Shown piece by piece: positions 1 through 7,442 of a stretch of DNA of 15,661 bases. The notes under the pieces are model-generated. The model ran no database searches and was not told the origin of the DNA. It saw only the letters and a program-made list of their open reading frames with translations. The stretch covers positions 1-15,661 of the forward strand of contig JAQVLL010000009.1 of NCBI GenBank assembly GCA_028704195.1. The letters run 5' to 3'. The DNA comes from Smithellaceae bacterium (lineage in GTDB: Bacteria > Desulfobacterota > Syntrophia > Syntrophales > Smithellaceae). Numbering within the stretch: position 1 is the first letter of the stretch; each line of letters begins with the position of its first letter. A program made the position numbers and the translations under genes.

Positions 1-642
1 ATCGGTGTTCTTGATTTACAGGGGGGCGTCCACGAGCATCTGGAGCATCTGGAACGATTGGGCATTCCCTACGCACGAGTCAAACAACCGCCGGATTTTG
101 CGGACCTTGCGGGTCTGATCGTTCCCGGCGGCGAAAGCACATGCCTGGCGCGTCTTCTTTCGATTTTTGAGTTGAAAGAGGTTATCCGGCAGCATTACGG
201 GAGAGGCATGAAAATCTGGGGAACCTGCGCGGGGGCCATTCTGTTGGCAAACCGGGTAGTCGGCGACCAACCCTGTCTGGGGCTGATCGATATGGAAATC
301 GAACGCAACAGTTTCGGCAGCCAGCTCGACAGCTTTACAAGTGAAGCGCTCATTGAAGCGATATCCGCTGATCCGATTCCTCTGACATTTATCCGTGCGC
401 CGAAAATTCTTCAGGCAGGAAGCGATGTCCGTGTTCTGCTTCGGATGGATGATTATATTGCCGCGGCGGAAAGCGAGGGAATTTTAGTGACCGTTTTTCA
501 CCCTGAATTGACCGGTTGCCTGGCACTTCATCGCTATTTTGCTTTGAAGTGTGGATTGAGCCCGGCAGCGGAAAACACCTCATCCGTCAATCGAGACTGG
601 GAAAACGTAAGCTGGATGAAACTTGCCAGAATTGCCTCATAA
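1..642 (+). CDS. pdxT: Pyridoxal 5'-phosphate synthase glutaminase subunit PdxT (5' end cut by window)
   Basis: PdxT hydrolyses glutamine and passes ammonia to PdxS, which makes pyridoxal 5'-phosphate from ribose 5-phosphate and glyceraldehyde 3-phosphate in the cytoplasm. The reading frame is open from base 1, and the first visible residues (IGVLDLQGGV) match the family's N-terminal strand, so only the start codon and one or two residues are missing. Counting from base 1, visible class I glutaminase features are PGGES at residues 42-46, the nucleophile in GTCAG (Cys76), the family motif ERNSFG, an RAP motif near residue 133, and the His167/Glu169 pair in FHPEL. About 30 residues follow the usual C-terminal end, making the protein slightly longer than the common 190-200. 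By family convention pdxS should lie just upstream, outside the window. The next gene starts 26 bases downstream on the same strand. Identification is firm. Confidence 0.95.
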   Translation: MGVLDLQGGVHEHLEHLERLGIPYARVKQPPDFADLAGLIVPGGESTCLARLLSIFELKEVIRQHYGRGMKIWGTCAGAILLANRVVGDQPCLGLIDMEIERNSFGSQLDSFTSEALIEAISADPIPLTFIRAPKILQAGSDVRVLLRMDDYIAAAESEGILVTVFHPELTGCLALHRYFALKCGLSPAAENTSSVNRDWENVSWMKLARIAS

Positions 643-668
643 TCGAATAGTACCTGTCTGAAGACGTC

Positions 669-1448
669 ATGTCCATTATTCCCATTATTGAAAATACTTT
701 TTTCGCCAATGGCCGCTACTGGGGCGGACTTAATTCTTCGCTTTACCGGATGGGTTCTTTCCGGGCAATGAAGACGGGCATAGAATCTGCCGATCTCAAC
801 ATGGTTTGGAACGAACAGCCTCTGATTCAGGACGACCTCAGATTTATTGAAGATATTAAAATAAATTTTCAGAAGTCCGGCCTCCCTTTCTGGTGCTGGG
901 TATTTCCCCGGGGCCGGTCACAGGTGACCAGCGATATTCTTCAAGCTGCAGAATTTACTTTCATAGACAGCATCCCGTGCATGCTTGCCGATTTGAGCCG
1001 TCCTGAACCCGACACCAATAATCATGGTCTGCGGATCGTGCAGGTTCAAAACGAGGAAACATTAGGCCTGTGGGAGAAGGTTTCGTTTGCGGGATTTGAT
1101 TTTCCACCGGAAACTCAGCATCAGTATCATCACTTTGTGGGGACATTCAATCTCACGACCGGTTCACCCCAGAAATTTTTTTTGGCTTATTTCAACGAAC
1201 AGCCCGTGGCGACATCGCTGCTTTTTCTGCACGAGAATACCGCCGGCATTTATTTTGTTACCACGCTTGCTGAATTCAGGCAAAAAGGAATCGGCCTTGC
1301 CATTACACGATCGACCATGAGAGCCGCGAGACAGGCAGGAGCGCAATATGCCACTCTTCAATCCTCTCCCGATGGTTTGCATGTTTACCGGCAGGCGGGG
1401 TTTCAGGAATACTGCCGTGTGGAAGTGTATGGCCCATGCGACGCATAA
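669..1448 (+). CDS. GNAT-family N-acetyltransferase
   Basis: This 259-residue cytoplasmic protein ends in a GNAT acetyltransferase domain (about residues 120-255) expected to move an acetyl group from acetyl-CoA to an amine; the substrate cannot be read from the sequence. The acetyl-CoA-binding motif A is visible as FRQKGIG (RQKGIG at 204-209), preceded by a strand (IYFVTTL) and followed by an amphipathic helix. The late motif B region (HVYRQAGF, about 238-245) is typical of the fold. The first 110 residues have no motif I recognise and may be a second, degenerate GNAT-like half or an accessory domain. It lies 26 bases after pdxT and is probably co-transcribed with it. No good Shine-Dalgarno sequence precedes the ATG, so the start is less certain than the family call. 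Confidence 0.8.
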   Translation: MSIIPIIENTFFANGRYWGGLNSSLYRMGSFRAMKTGIESADLNMVWNEQPLIQDDLRFIEDIKINFQKSGLPFWCWVFPRGRSQVTSDILQAAEFTFIDSIPCMLADLSRPEPDTNNHGLRIVQVQNEETLGLWEKVSFAGFDFPPETQHQYHHFVGTFNLTTGSPQKFFLAYFNEQPVATSLLFLHENTAGIYFVTTLAEFRQKGIGLAITRSTMRAARQAGAQYATLQSSPDGLHVYRQAGFQEYCRVEVYGPCDA

Positions 1449-1544
1449 GGACGTAAAAGTGAATAAATTTGAATATTTCAGTAAAAACATTCTGGATGAA
1501 ATAAAAAATTTCTGTTATCATACAAACAGCCTGGAGAAAGCATC

Positions 1545-1973
1545 ATGAACAAAAGCTCGTACCTCAAGTGGGAACCGCAATACAGTGTCGGAGTGGAAAT
1601 TCTTGATCAGCAGCATCAAAAGCTGTTTGACATTGTCAATGATCTAACTGATGAAATTGAAATGGGCTCGAAAAATTTACTGCCCGTTATCCGCGATCTT
1701 GTCCATTATTTGTCTGTCCATTTCAAGCAGGAGAGCATAGTCATGATGGAGTCCAACTATCCCGGTTATACGAAGCACAGCCGCGAGCATCGGGAATTCA
1801 CCGATAAAGTCCGGGCTTTTTTGCATGACTATGAGCGGGGTGATGAAGAGCTTGGCGCGAAAATGATCGTTTTTCTGAAAGAGTGGATTTTTAACCATAC
1901 CACCAGACTCGATATGCAATATGCTCATCACCTGCGGGACCTGGCTGAAAAACAAAATTCATCACAGACCTGA
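1545..1973 (+). CDS. Bacteriohaemerythrin (hemerythrin-like di-iron O2-binding protein)
   Basis: A single-domain 142-residue haemerythrin, expected to bind O2 reversibly at a non-haem di-iron site in the cytoplasm. All seven iron ligands expected for the family are present with normal spacing: His24 in DQQH, His59 and Glu63 in HFKQE, His78 and His82 in HSREH, His118 and Asp123 in HTTRLD. The N-terminal signature (YSVGVEILDQQHQKLF) is also typical. There is no methyl-accepting or GGDEF partner domain, so it is a stand-alone protein. GGAG at 1532-1535 lies 9 bases before the ATG and supports this start. The 96-base gap after the acetyltransferase could hold its own promoter, but no convincing -35/-10 pair is visible. 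In an anaerobe the likely roles are O2 scavenging, O2 sensing or O2 delivery to a detoxifying enzyme; which one is unknown. Confidence 0.93.
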   Translation: MNKSSYLKWEPQYSVGVEILDQQHQKLFDIVNDLTDEIEMGSKNLLPVIRDLVHYLSVHFKQESIVMMESNYPGYTKHSREHREFTDKVRAFLHDYERGDEELGAKMIVFLKEWIFNHTTRLDMQYAHHLRDLAEKQNSSQT

Positions 1974-2040
1974 AACAAATCTCTTCGACTTTATGTTTTT
2001 TACAAAGTGTGGGGGCTGAATAGCTGTTTTAAAAAGTCTC

Positions 2041-2613
2041 TCAGGGTGGGCTTTTTGCTTGTTTGAACACGCGCTTTAGTATTTTCCGTACGACCCAGAT
2101 AAAAAATATTCCAATGAGAACGAGGCCCAGAATCGGAACAAAAACCGCAAGCAGGGCGACGATAATGGAGCCGGCCAGCTCCATAGTGGAAAAGATCGGA
2201 TTGGCTGTGCCGGCGGTCGCGATGGATGATTTTGCGCGCACGGCAACCGTTGATGCCTGAACCAGTCCCGCTATTCCGCCTCCGGCAATCAGGGCCATCG
2301 TCCATTTCAGAAAAGGGGAAATATCGGTGATCACCGCAGCTGTGGCCACTGTTCCGGCAACGACCGCTGCGGGGGTCGCGATGGTATCCAGCACATGATC
2401 AAGCCAGGGAATATAATAACCGATGATTTCAAGAACCGTTGCCGTGGCAAAGGCCATGGTTGCGTAAGTGCCGCCTAACCAGGCAAAATCAGCAGGCAGA
2501 GTAAGATGTCCGGACAATGCCGCGAGATTCAAAATCAGCAAGGGGACGAAAATCCTGAAACCACAGGCCGCCGCAAGCCCTATGCCAATCGCTACCGAGA
2601 AAATGGTTTCCAT
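2041..2613 (-). CDS. DUF4126 family integral membrane protein
   Basis: A 190-residue hydrophobic protein of unknown function. The N-terminal GFRIFVPLLIL stretch, the later pairs of glycine/alanine-rich helices and the central IPWLDHVLD segment resemble the DUF4126 family. I see about five membrane segments (roughly residues 5-32, 48-68, 80-100, 104-122 and 140-172), then a short basic cytoplasmic tail (RKILKRVFKQAK). There is no signal peptidase site and no catalytic motif. An AGGT-containing stretch about 8 bases before the ATG is a weak ribosome-binding site. The gene converges on the haemerythrin gene with a 67-base gap and is divergent from glnN. Nothing nearby suggests a function; the family assignment is from remembered sequence features, not a search. 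Confidence 0.75.
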   Translation of the reverse strand: METIFSVAIGIGLAAACGFRIFVPLLILNLAALSGHLTLPADFAWLGGTYATMAFATATVLEIIGYYIPWLDHVLDTIATPAAVVAGTVATAAVITDISPFLKWTMALIAGGGIAGLVQASTVAVRAKSSIATAGTANPIFSTMELAGSIIVALLAVFVPILGLVLIGIFFIWVVRKILKRVFKQAKSPP

Positions 2614-2654
2614 GCCGTTTCTACCTTTTGCTCGTGAATCACTTAATATATAAT

Positions 2655-2682
2655 ATGTTAGCAGATAATCATTCTAAATCAA
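2655..2682 (-). promoter_or_regulatory. Weak candidate sigma-70 promoter for the DUF4126 gene
   Basis: On the - strand TTGATT (2677-2682) and TAACAT (2655-2660) are separated by 16 bases, about 40 bases upstream of the DUF4126 start codon. Matches to the consensus hexamers are partial, and the area is generally AT-rich, so chance is a real possibility. Confidence 0.3.
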
Positions 2683-2700
2683 TAACCGTTTTTTATCCCT

Positions 2701-2749
2701 AATCCCTCTGGCGCGGGACGAGCGTTAATTCTCCGCAGCTTGCTTCGAT
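2701..2749 (+). repeat. Dispersed intergenic repeat, copy A
   Basis: A 49-base element in the gap between the divergent DUF4126 and glnN genes. It begins AATCCC, contains GTTAATT at its middle and ends in the imperfect inverted repeat CGCAGCTTGCTTCG. It aligns without gaps to copy B at 7381-7429 (36 of 49 positions by hand count) and to the reverse complement of copy C at 13417-13464. Confidence 0.7.
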
Positions 2750-2878
2750 GTTTGATGGATGATGTTTTTATATTCCCGTCCGGATATCCGTGTGCCGGTC
2801 GGAAAGGTGTTTGGGAGCTTGCGGAAAATGCGCCTTTAGAGTAAAGAATATTAAATTCTGATTAAGGATGACGAAACG

Positions 2879-5050
2879 ATGAAAAAAAGCAATCCAACCA
2901 TCGCGGCGGAAAGACAATACGTTATCGAAAAAGAAAAGTTTGTTCCCGTATCGCAGTATTTTGGCGAAGATACCTTTAATCAAGCGGTCATCAAAGAGAA
3001 GCTTCCCAAAGATGTCTATAAAAAATTAATGCAGTCGATCAACGAGGATAAAGCCCTTGATGCCGAGACGGCCAATGTCGTTGCCCATGCCATGAAAGAA
3101 TGGGCGATTGAGAAGGGAGCAACGCATTTTGCGCACTGGTTTCAGCCGATGACCGGCACCACGGCCGAAAAGCATGACGCGTTTGCCGATCCAAATGGTC
3201 CCGGTACGGTCATTGAACGTTTTTCCGGCAAGCAGCTGGTGCAGGGAGAACCCGACGCATCTTCTTTTCCCTCCGGCGGAATCCGCGCAACGTTTGAAGC
3301 ACGCGGTTATACGGCCTGGGACATGTCCTCGCCTGCTTTTATCAAGCGAAACGGCATTTCCACAACAATGTGTATTCCGACGGCCTTTATTTCTTATACC
3401 GGCGAGGTGCTGGATAAAAAAACGCCGCTTTTGCGTTCACTCCGCGCTATTAACAAAAGCGCGATAAACATGCTCAAACTGCTGGGCGCGAAAAATGTGA
3501 AAAGAGTCCATGTCAATCTGGGGGCGGAGCAGGAGTATTTTCTGGTTGACATGGATTATTATTACAAGCGCCAGGATCTGGTGCTGGGCGGAAGAACGGT
3601 TGTCGGCGCTCCACCGGCGAAGGGTCAGGAACTGGAGGATCAATATTTCGGGAGCATCAAGGAACGCATCTCGTCATTTATGCATGATGTGGAGGAAGAA
3701 CTCTACAAGCTCGGCATTCCGGCCAAGACGCGCCACAACGAAGTCGCGCCAAGCCAGTATGAGATCGCTCCCGTATATGAGGAAGCCAACATTGCCACGG
3801 ACCACAACCAGATGGTGATGGAGACGCTCAAATACGTGGCCAAAAAGCATCGTCTGGCCGCGCTGCTCCATGAAAAGCCTTTTGCAAGAATCAATGGCTC
3901 AGGCAAGCATGTTAACTGGTCGCTGTCCGATGACAAGGGCAATAATCTGCTGAATCCCGGCAAGACGCCGCATGACAATATTCAGTTCCTTGTTTTTCTG
4001 ATTGCCACGGTTCGCGCCGTCTATAAACATTCGGATATCCTGCGGGCCACCGTCGCGTCATACGGAAATGATCATCGTCTGGGTGCCAATGAAGCGCCGC
4101 CCGCCATCATATCCGTTTTTTTAGGCGAACAGCTTACCCGTATCCTGGAGAATATCGAAAAGGGCACTGTGGCCAAAGCGACCAATGCGGAAATCATTGA
4201 TCTGGGCATTTCCTCCCTGTCTCAGGTCAGCAAAGATTACGCGGACCGCAACCGGACATCGCCATTTGCCTTTACCGGAAACAAATTCGAGTTTCGTGCA
4301 GTGGGGTCGTCGCAATCCATCGCCTGTCCGACATTTGCACTCAACACCATGGTGGCCGAAAGCATCGATGAGCTGGCTGAAAAGATTAAAGCCAGGGGCA
4401 CCAGGAACATTAATCAGGCGGTTTTTGAAGTATTAAGAAGCGAAATAAGATTAATTTCACCGATCCTTTTCAACGGTGACAACTATACCAGGGAATGGGA
4501 AGCCGAGGCGAAGAAAAGAGGCCTTCCCAATGAAAAAAACACACCCGGTGCGCTGAAAGCTTTAGTGACCGACAAAGCATTGAGCCTTTTTGAGAAACAT
4601 GAAGTGTTTTCCAATTCGGAACTTCGATCCCGCTACATGATCTACGTGGCGCGCTACATTAAAGATCTGGAAATCGAAGTCAACTGCCTCAACAATATCT
4701 GCATGAGCCAGGTCATACCGGCGGCGGTAGTCTATCAAAAGGATCTGGCGAAAGCGATCATTCGTACGAAAGAGGCGCTTGGGTCAGCAGTGGTTTTGTC
4801 GTCTCAGGCGGAGCTTTTAAAGACAATTCTTGACCTGATCAATAGCATCTATACGACTTGCAAAGACATTCAAGCCAGAGTGGAAACTGCAAAAGCCATA
4901 GAGGACGAGCAGAAAAAGGCGGAAACCCTCTGTGTCAAGGTCAAGCCTAAGATGGATGAACTTCGCGAATATGTTGATGCGCTGGAAAACCTTGTCGATG
5001 ACGAAATATGGCCGCTTCCCAAGTTCTGGGAGATGCTGTTTATCTGTTAA
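2879..5050 (+). CDS. glnN: Glutamine synthetase type III (GSIII)
   Basis: This enzyme makes glutamine from glutamate, ammonia and ATP in the cytoplasm. Its 723 residues match the long type III class (about 700-730), not the 440-470-residue types I and II. Visible GSIII features in order: HWFQPMTGTTAEKHD (86-100), GEPDASSFPSGG (123-134) followed by RATFEARGYTAWD, the metal-binding LGAEQEYF (214-221), GNDHRLGANEAPP (about residues 395-410), and the NRTSPFAFTGNKFEFRAVGSS block at about 460-480. The C-terminal 120 residues are charged and helical, as is usual for the class. AAGGA at 2864-2868 sits 10 bases before the ATG. The gene stands alone, with no P-II protein, ntr gene or transporter beside it. 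The upstream gap contains repeat copy A and a perfect palindrome CGGATATCCG (2781-2790). I found no correctly spaced sigma-54 promoter. The next gene converges from the other strand. Confidence 0.96.
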   Translation: MKKSNPTIAAERQYVIEKEKFVPVSQYFGEDTFNQAVIKEKLPKDVYKKLMQSINEDKALDAETANVVAHAMKEWAIEKGATHFAHWFQPMTGTTAEKHDAFADPNGPGTVIERFSGKQLVQGEPDASSFPSGGIRATFEARGYTAWDMSSPAFIKRNGISTTMCIPTAFISYTGEVLDKKTPLLRSLRAINKSAINMLKLLGAKNVKRVHVNLGAEQEYFLVDMDYYYKRQDLVLGGRTVVGAPPAKGQELEDQYFGSIKERISSFMHDVEEELYKLGIPAKTRHNEVAPSQYEIAPVYEEANIATDHNQMVMETLKYVAKKHRLAALLHEKPFARINGSGKHVNWSLSDDKGNNLLNPGKTPHDNIQFLVFLIATVRAVYKHSDILRATVASYGNDHRLGANEAPPAIISVFLGEQLTRILENIEKGTVAKATNAEIIDLGISSLSQVSKDYADRNRTSPFAFTGNKFEFRAVGSSQSIACPTFALNTMVAESIDELAEKIKARGTRNINQAVFEVLRSEIRLISPILFNGDNYTREWEAEAKKRGLPNEKNTPGALKALVTDKALSLFEKHEVFSNSELRSRYMIYVARYIKDLEIEVNCLNNICMSQVIPAAVVYQKDLAKAIIRTKEALGSAVVLSSQAELLKTILDLINSIYTTCKDIQARVETAKAIEDEQKKAETLCVKVKPKMDELREYVDALENLVDDEIWPLPKFWEMLFIC

Positions 5051-5076
5051 CCGGCTGTTAAGGAGTCATCTTGATT

Positions 5077-5119
5077 ATCGCGCAGGTTCAATCCTATGGA
5101 AGCACTGAACCTGCGCGAT
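5077..5119. terminator. Perfect 14-bp inverted repeat between convergent genes (probable bidirectional transcription end)
   Basis: ATCGCGCAGGTTCA (5077-5090) is followed by its exact reverse complement (5106-5119), with a 15-base loop. It fills the 76-base gap between the 3' ends of glnN and the crotonase-family gene, where a shared terminator is expected. There is no clean T-run on either side, so it is not a textbook Rho-independent terminator; it may act as a 3'-end stabilising hairpin. Confidence 0.6.
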
Positions 5120-5126
5120 GGATGTG

Positions 5127-5927
5127 TTATTTGCCTTTAAAATCGGCAGGTCTTCTTTCCAGGAAGGACATCATGGCCTCTTTCAAATCATCCGACATCA
5201 GTAATGCCGCGTTTTTCTGGACCGCCAGCGCCATGCCTTCATAGACGTTGACATAGCGGCTGAAATTGAGAACTTCCTTGGTGTATTTGATACCCAGTGG
5301 TGCATTGGCTGCAATCTGTGCTGCCAGTTCCTGCGCGGCAGCCATGAGTTTTTCCTGATCGGCATACACATGACTGACCAGCCCCATCTTTTCCGCATCG
5401 CTAGCGGAGTAGTTGGCCGCTGTATAAGCCATCTCGCGGGCGAAGCCCTGTCCGACGATCATCGGCAGGCGCTGGAGAACGCCCATGTCGGCAACCAGGC
5501 CGATGTTGGCTTCCTTGAGGCAGAAAACTGCGTCTTTGGTGCAGAGACGAATATCGCTGGCGGAGATCATGTCCAGCCCGCCCCCGATGCATTTGCCGTG
5601 AACGGCCGCAATCACCGGTTTGGGACACTCTTCAATAAAGTTGCAGCAGTCAAACAGGGGCTGGGATTTTCTGATCACGTCAAGGACAACCTTTATTTTA
5701 TCGCTTGCGCCGGCGGCCGCTTCTTTCAGATCCAGCCCGGCGCAGAAAATCCGGGCTTTGCTGCAAAAAATGATTGCCCGAACATCGTCATTTGCGCCAA
5801 GTTCCCGAAAGCAGCCCGCGATTTCCGAAGCAAACTCAAGACTAAGAGCGTTGAGCGAATCCACCCGCGCCATCGCGACCGTCGCCACATGGTTTTCAAT
5901 TTTCAGATCAATGTGTTTATATGTCAT
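5127..5927 (-). CDS. Crotonase-family protein, probable delta(3,5)-delta(2,4)-dienoyl-CoA isomerase
   Basis: A 266-residue enoyl-CoA hydratase/isomerase superfamily protein. The oxyanion-hole elements are FCAGLDLKE (61-69) and GKCIGGGLD (111-119). Three acidic residues fall exactly where rat dienoyl-CoA isomerase (ECH1) has its Asp176/Glu196/Asp204: here Asp119, Glu139 and Asp147, with identical spacing of 20 and 8. The surrounding segment KEANIGLVADMGVLQRLP also follows ECH1 (Glu then Ala-Asp) and not the PE-I-LG-PGAG pattern of classical crotonase. I therefore infer movement of two double bonds in a dienoyl-CoA, not simple hydration of crotonyl-CoA, although generic annotation would read enoyl-CoA hydratase. 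A strong AAGGAGG lies just before the ATG. It is the last gene of the - strand group, 98 bases after the aminotransferase. Family call is firm; the specific reaction is moderately sure. Confidence 0.9.
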   Translation of the reverse strand: MTYKHIDLKIENHVATVAMARVDSLNALSLEFASEIAGCFRELGANDDVRAIIFCSKARIFCAGLDLKEAAAGASDKIKVVLDVIRKSQPLFDCCNFIEECPKPVIAAVHGKCIGGGLDMISASDIRLCTKDAVFCLKEANIGLVADMGVLQRLPMIVGQGFAREMAYTAANYSASDAEKMGLVSHVYADQEKLMAAAQELAAQIAANAPLGIKYTKEVLNFSRYVNVYEGMALAVQKNAALLMSDDLKEAMMSFLERRPADFKGK

Positions 5928-6025
5928 ATATCCTCCTTCAACGGATTATTTCAGTTTGACGGCCGACAAAATACGACAATAGCAAGGATTTGTCTATGGT
6001 ATTTCGCCGCCGCCTCGAAAATTTT

Positions 6026-7177
6026 CTAATGACTGCTTTTCTTTTTCAAGTACTTTTCCAGACGGTTTAAACCTTCTTTGATATTTTCCAGGGAAGTGGC
6101 ATAGGAGAAGCGCAGGAATCCTTCCCCCCCGCTTCCAAAATCAATACCTGGGGTTACGCCGACTTTGGCTTCTTCAGTAATCCGGAATGCTTCCTTATAG
6201 GAATCGGTGAAAAACTTACGGCCATCAGCAAAGACATAAAACGCACCGGTGGGCTCGACATGGATCGTGAAGCCCATTTCCTTCAGCCGGTCAAGCATGT
6301 AACGTCGTCGGTCATCATAGGTCTTTACCATTTTGGCAACGTCTTTGCCGGATTGGGTCAGCGCGGCAATTCCCGCCCACTGGATAAAGGCGTTGGCTGA
6401 AATCATAAAATTCTGATGAATGCGCTGCATGACGGCACTGAATTTTTTGGGAAAAATCAGATACCCAAGGCGCCATCCGGTCATGGCATAGAGTTTGGAA
6501 AAGCCATTGATCACAAAAGCCCGGTCTGTAAACTCCAAAATGGAATGTGCCCGGTCCTTATAGACCAGTCCGTGATAAATTTCATCGGAGATAATATACT
6601 GTCCATCAAACAGGGCGATATCCTTCAGCTGTTCCGGGGTCATCACAATGCCGGTCGGATTGCATGGAGAATTAATGATGATGCCTTTCGTCCGCCGTGT
6701 CAGTTTCTTTTGAATATCTTTGTGACGGTACTGAAACCCCTCTTCCGAGTATGTTTGAATCTCTTTGATTTTCGCGCCTGAGGCAAGGATAAAATTCTGG
6801 TAACAGGGGTAACGGGGGTTGGATACGATCACTTCGTCCCCGTGATCGATAATGGCCAGCATCGCAAAAAGCAGTACAGGTGATGTTCCGGTCGAGATCA
6901 TTACCTGCTGTGGTGAAATCGTCACGCCATATTCCATCAAATAGTGATCGCAGACGGCCTGACGAAGTTCAAGAAGCCCAAGGGCGTGCGTGTAGCGGGT
7001 TTTGTCGTTTTGAAGAGCTGCGATGGCTGTATCCGCTATGATTTTGGGAGTCGGAAAATCCGGCTCACCGACTTCCAAATGGATAACATGTTCGCCTTTG
7101 CGTTCCAGTTCCTCGGCCTTGGCCATGACATCCATGACAATAAAGGACGTAAATTCAGAGGCTCGTTTTGAAATCAT
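6026..7177 (-). CDS. Class I/II PLP-dependent aminotransferase (aspartate aminotransferase fold)
   Basis: A fold-type I aminotransferase that would move an amino group between an amino acid and a 2-oxo acid in the cytoplasm. Numbering from the start used here, key features are GEPDFPTP (37-44), NSPCNPTG (the PLP-binding Asn/Pro region, about 169-176), SDEIYHGL (cofactor-binding Asp and Tyr, about 197-204), and GFSKLYAMTGWRLGY with the Schiff-base lysine near residue 228. A substrate-carboxylate arginine is probable in FLRFSYAT near the C terminus. The length (383 residues) is normal for the family. An ATG 21 bases upstream (7198) is in frame but has no ribosome-binding site, whereas the ATG at 7177 follows AAAGGGG at 5 bases. 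Substrate is unknown; sitting after the AbfD-type gene it could serve an amino-acid or GABA-like feed, but the class I fold is not the class III fold of usual GABA transaminases. Confidence 0.92.
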   Translation of the reverse strand: MISKRASEFTSFIVMDVMAKAEELERKGEHVIHLEVGEPDFPTPKIIADTAIAALQNDKTRYTHALGLLELRQAVCDHYLMEYGVTISPQQVMISTGTSPVLLFAMLAIIDHGDEVIVSNPRYPCYQNFILASGAKIKEIQTYSEEGFQYRHKDIQKKLTRRTKGIIINSPCNPTGIVMTPEQLKDIALFDGQYIISDEIYHGLVYKDRAHSILEFTDRAFVINGFSKLYAMTGWRLGYLIFPKKFSAVMQRIHQNFMISANAFIQWAGIAALTQSGKDVAKMVKTYDDRRRYMLDRLKEMGFTIHVEPTGAFYVFADGRKFFTDSYKEAFRITEEAKVGVTPGIDFGSGGEGFLRFSYATSLENIKEGLNRLEKYLKKKSSH

Positions 7178-7182
7178 GGGGA

Positions 7183-7189
7183 CCCCTTT
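7183..7189 (-). promoter_or_regulatory. Ribosome-binding site deciding the aminotransferase start
   Basis: AAAGGGG on the - strand lies 5 bases before the ATG at 7177. The alternative upstream ATG (7198) is preceded by a pyrimidine-rich stretch with no purine-rich site, so the shorter protein is preferred. Confidence 0.6.
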
Positions 7190-7224
7190 GGGAATCATTC
7201 AGCATAGAAAGGTGTTCTGCTGTC

Positions 7225-7243
7225 TCACCATCTTCTATGGTGA
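7225..7243 (-). promoter_or_regulatory. Perfect 7-bp hairpin in the aminotransferase leader
   Basis: TCACCAT (7225-7231) and ATGGTGA (7237-7243) form a perfect inverted repeat with a 5-base centre, ending 47 bases upstream of the preferred start codon. It may be an operator or a leader RNA hairpin. There is no following T-run in the - direction, so a terminator is unlikely. Confidence 0.4.
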
Positions 7244-7343
7244 TTTGGAGAATTTTTCAACTCCTTTTCGAATGTTACAGTTGGTGGCGCCGAAGCGGCG
7301 AAAATGTGGTCGGGAGGGAGATGTGTTGTCTTATGGGTGGGTC

Positions 7344-7378
7344 AATCCTCCCGATGACGACAATTCATCGGAAGGATT
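7344..7378. other. Long hairpin (14-bp stem, one mismatch) between abfD-like gene and aminotransferase
   Basis: AATCCTCCCGATGA (7344-7357) pairs with TCATCGGAAGGATT (7365-7378) apart from one C/A mismatch, with a 7-base loop. It lies 65-99 bases beyond the stop codon of the - strand abfD-like gene. In the - direction no T-run follows (the next bases are GACCC), so it is a better candidate for a processing or 3'-stabilising structure than for an intrinsic terminator. On the + strand TTTT follows, but no + strand gene reads into it. It directly abuts repeat copy B. Confidence 0.5.
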
Positions 7379-7380
7379 TT

Positions 7381-7429
7381 AATCCCGCCGCTGCGAAAGG
7401 ATCGTTAATTTGTCGTAGCTTGCTGCGAT
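7381..7429 (+). repeat. Dispersed intergenic repeat, copy B
   Basis: A 49-base element between the aminotransferase and the abfD-like gene. It starts AATCCC, has TCGTTAATT at the centre and ends CGTAGCTTGCTGCG, which can fold as a 6-bp RNA stem (one G-U pair) around TT. It shares 36 of 49 positions with copy A and about 37 of 49 with the reverse complement of copy C (hand alignment). Confidence 0.72.
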
Positions 7430-7442
7430 TTGGTTGATTGAA

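Noticed and set aside
2031..2056. A-rich/T-rich hairpin as a terminator after the haemerythrin gene
   Set aside because: The stem is mostly A-U with two G-U pairs and overlaps the end of the opposing DUF4126 coding region; too weak to call.
2806..2822. GG...GC pair upstream of glnN resembling a sigma-54 promoter
   Set aside because: The spacing between GG and GC is 13 bases, not the 10 needed for -24/-12 elements, and the flanking consensus is poor.
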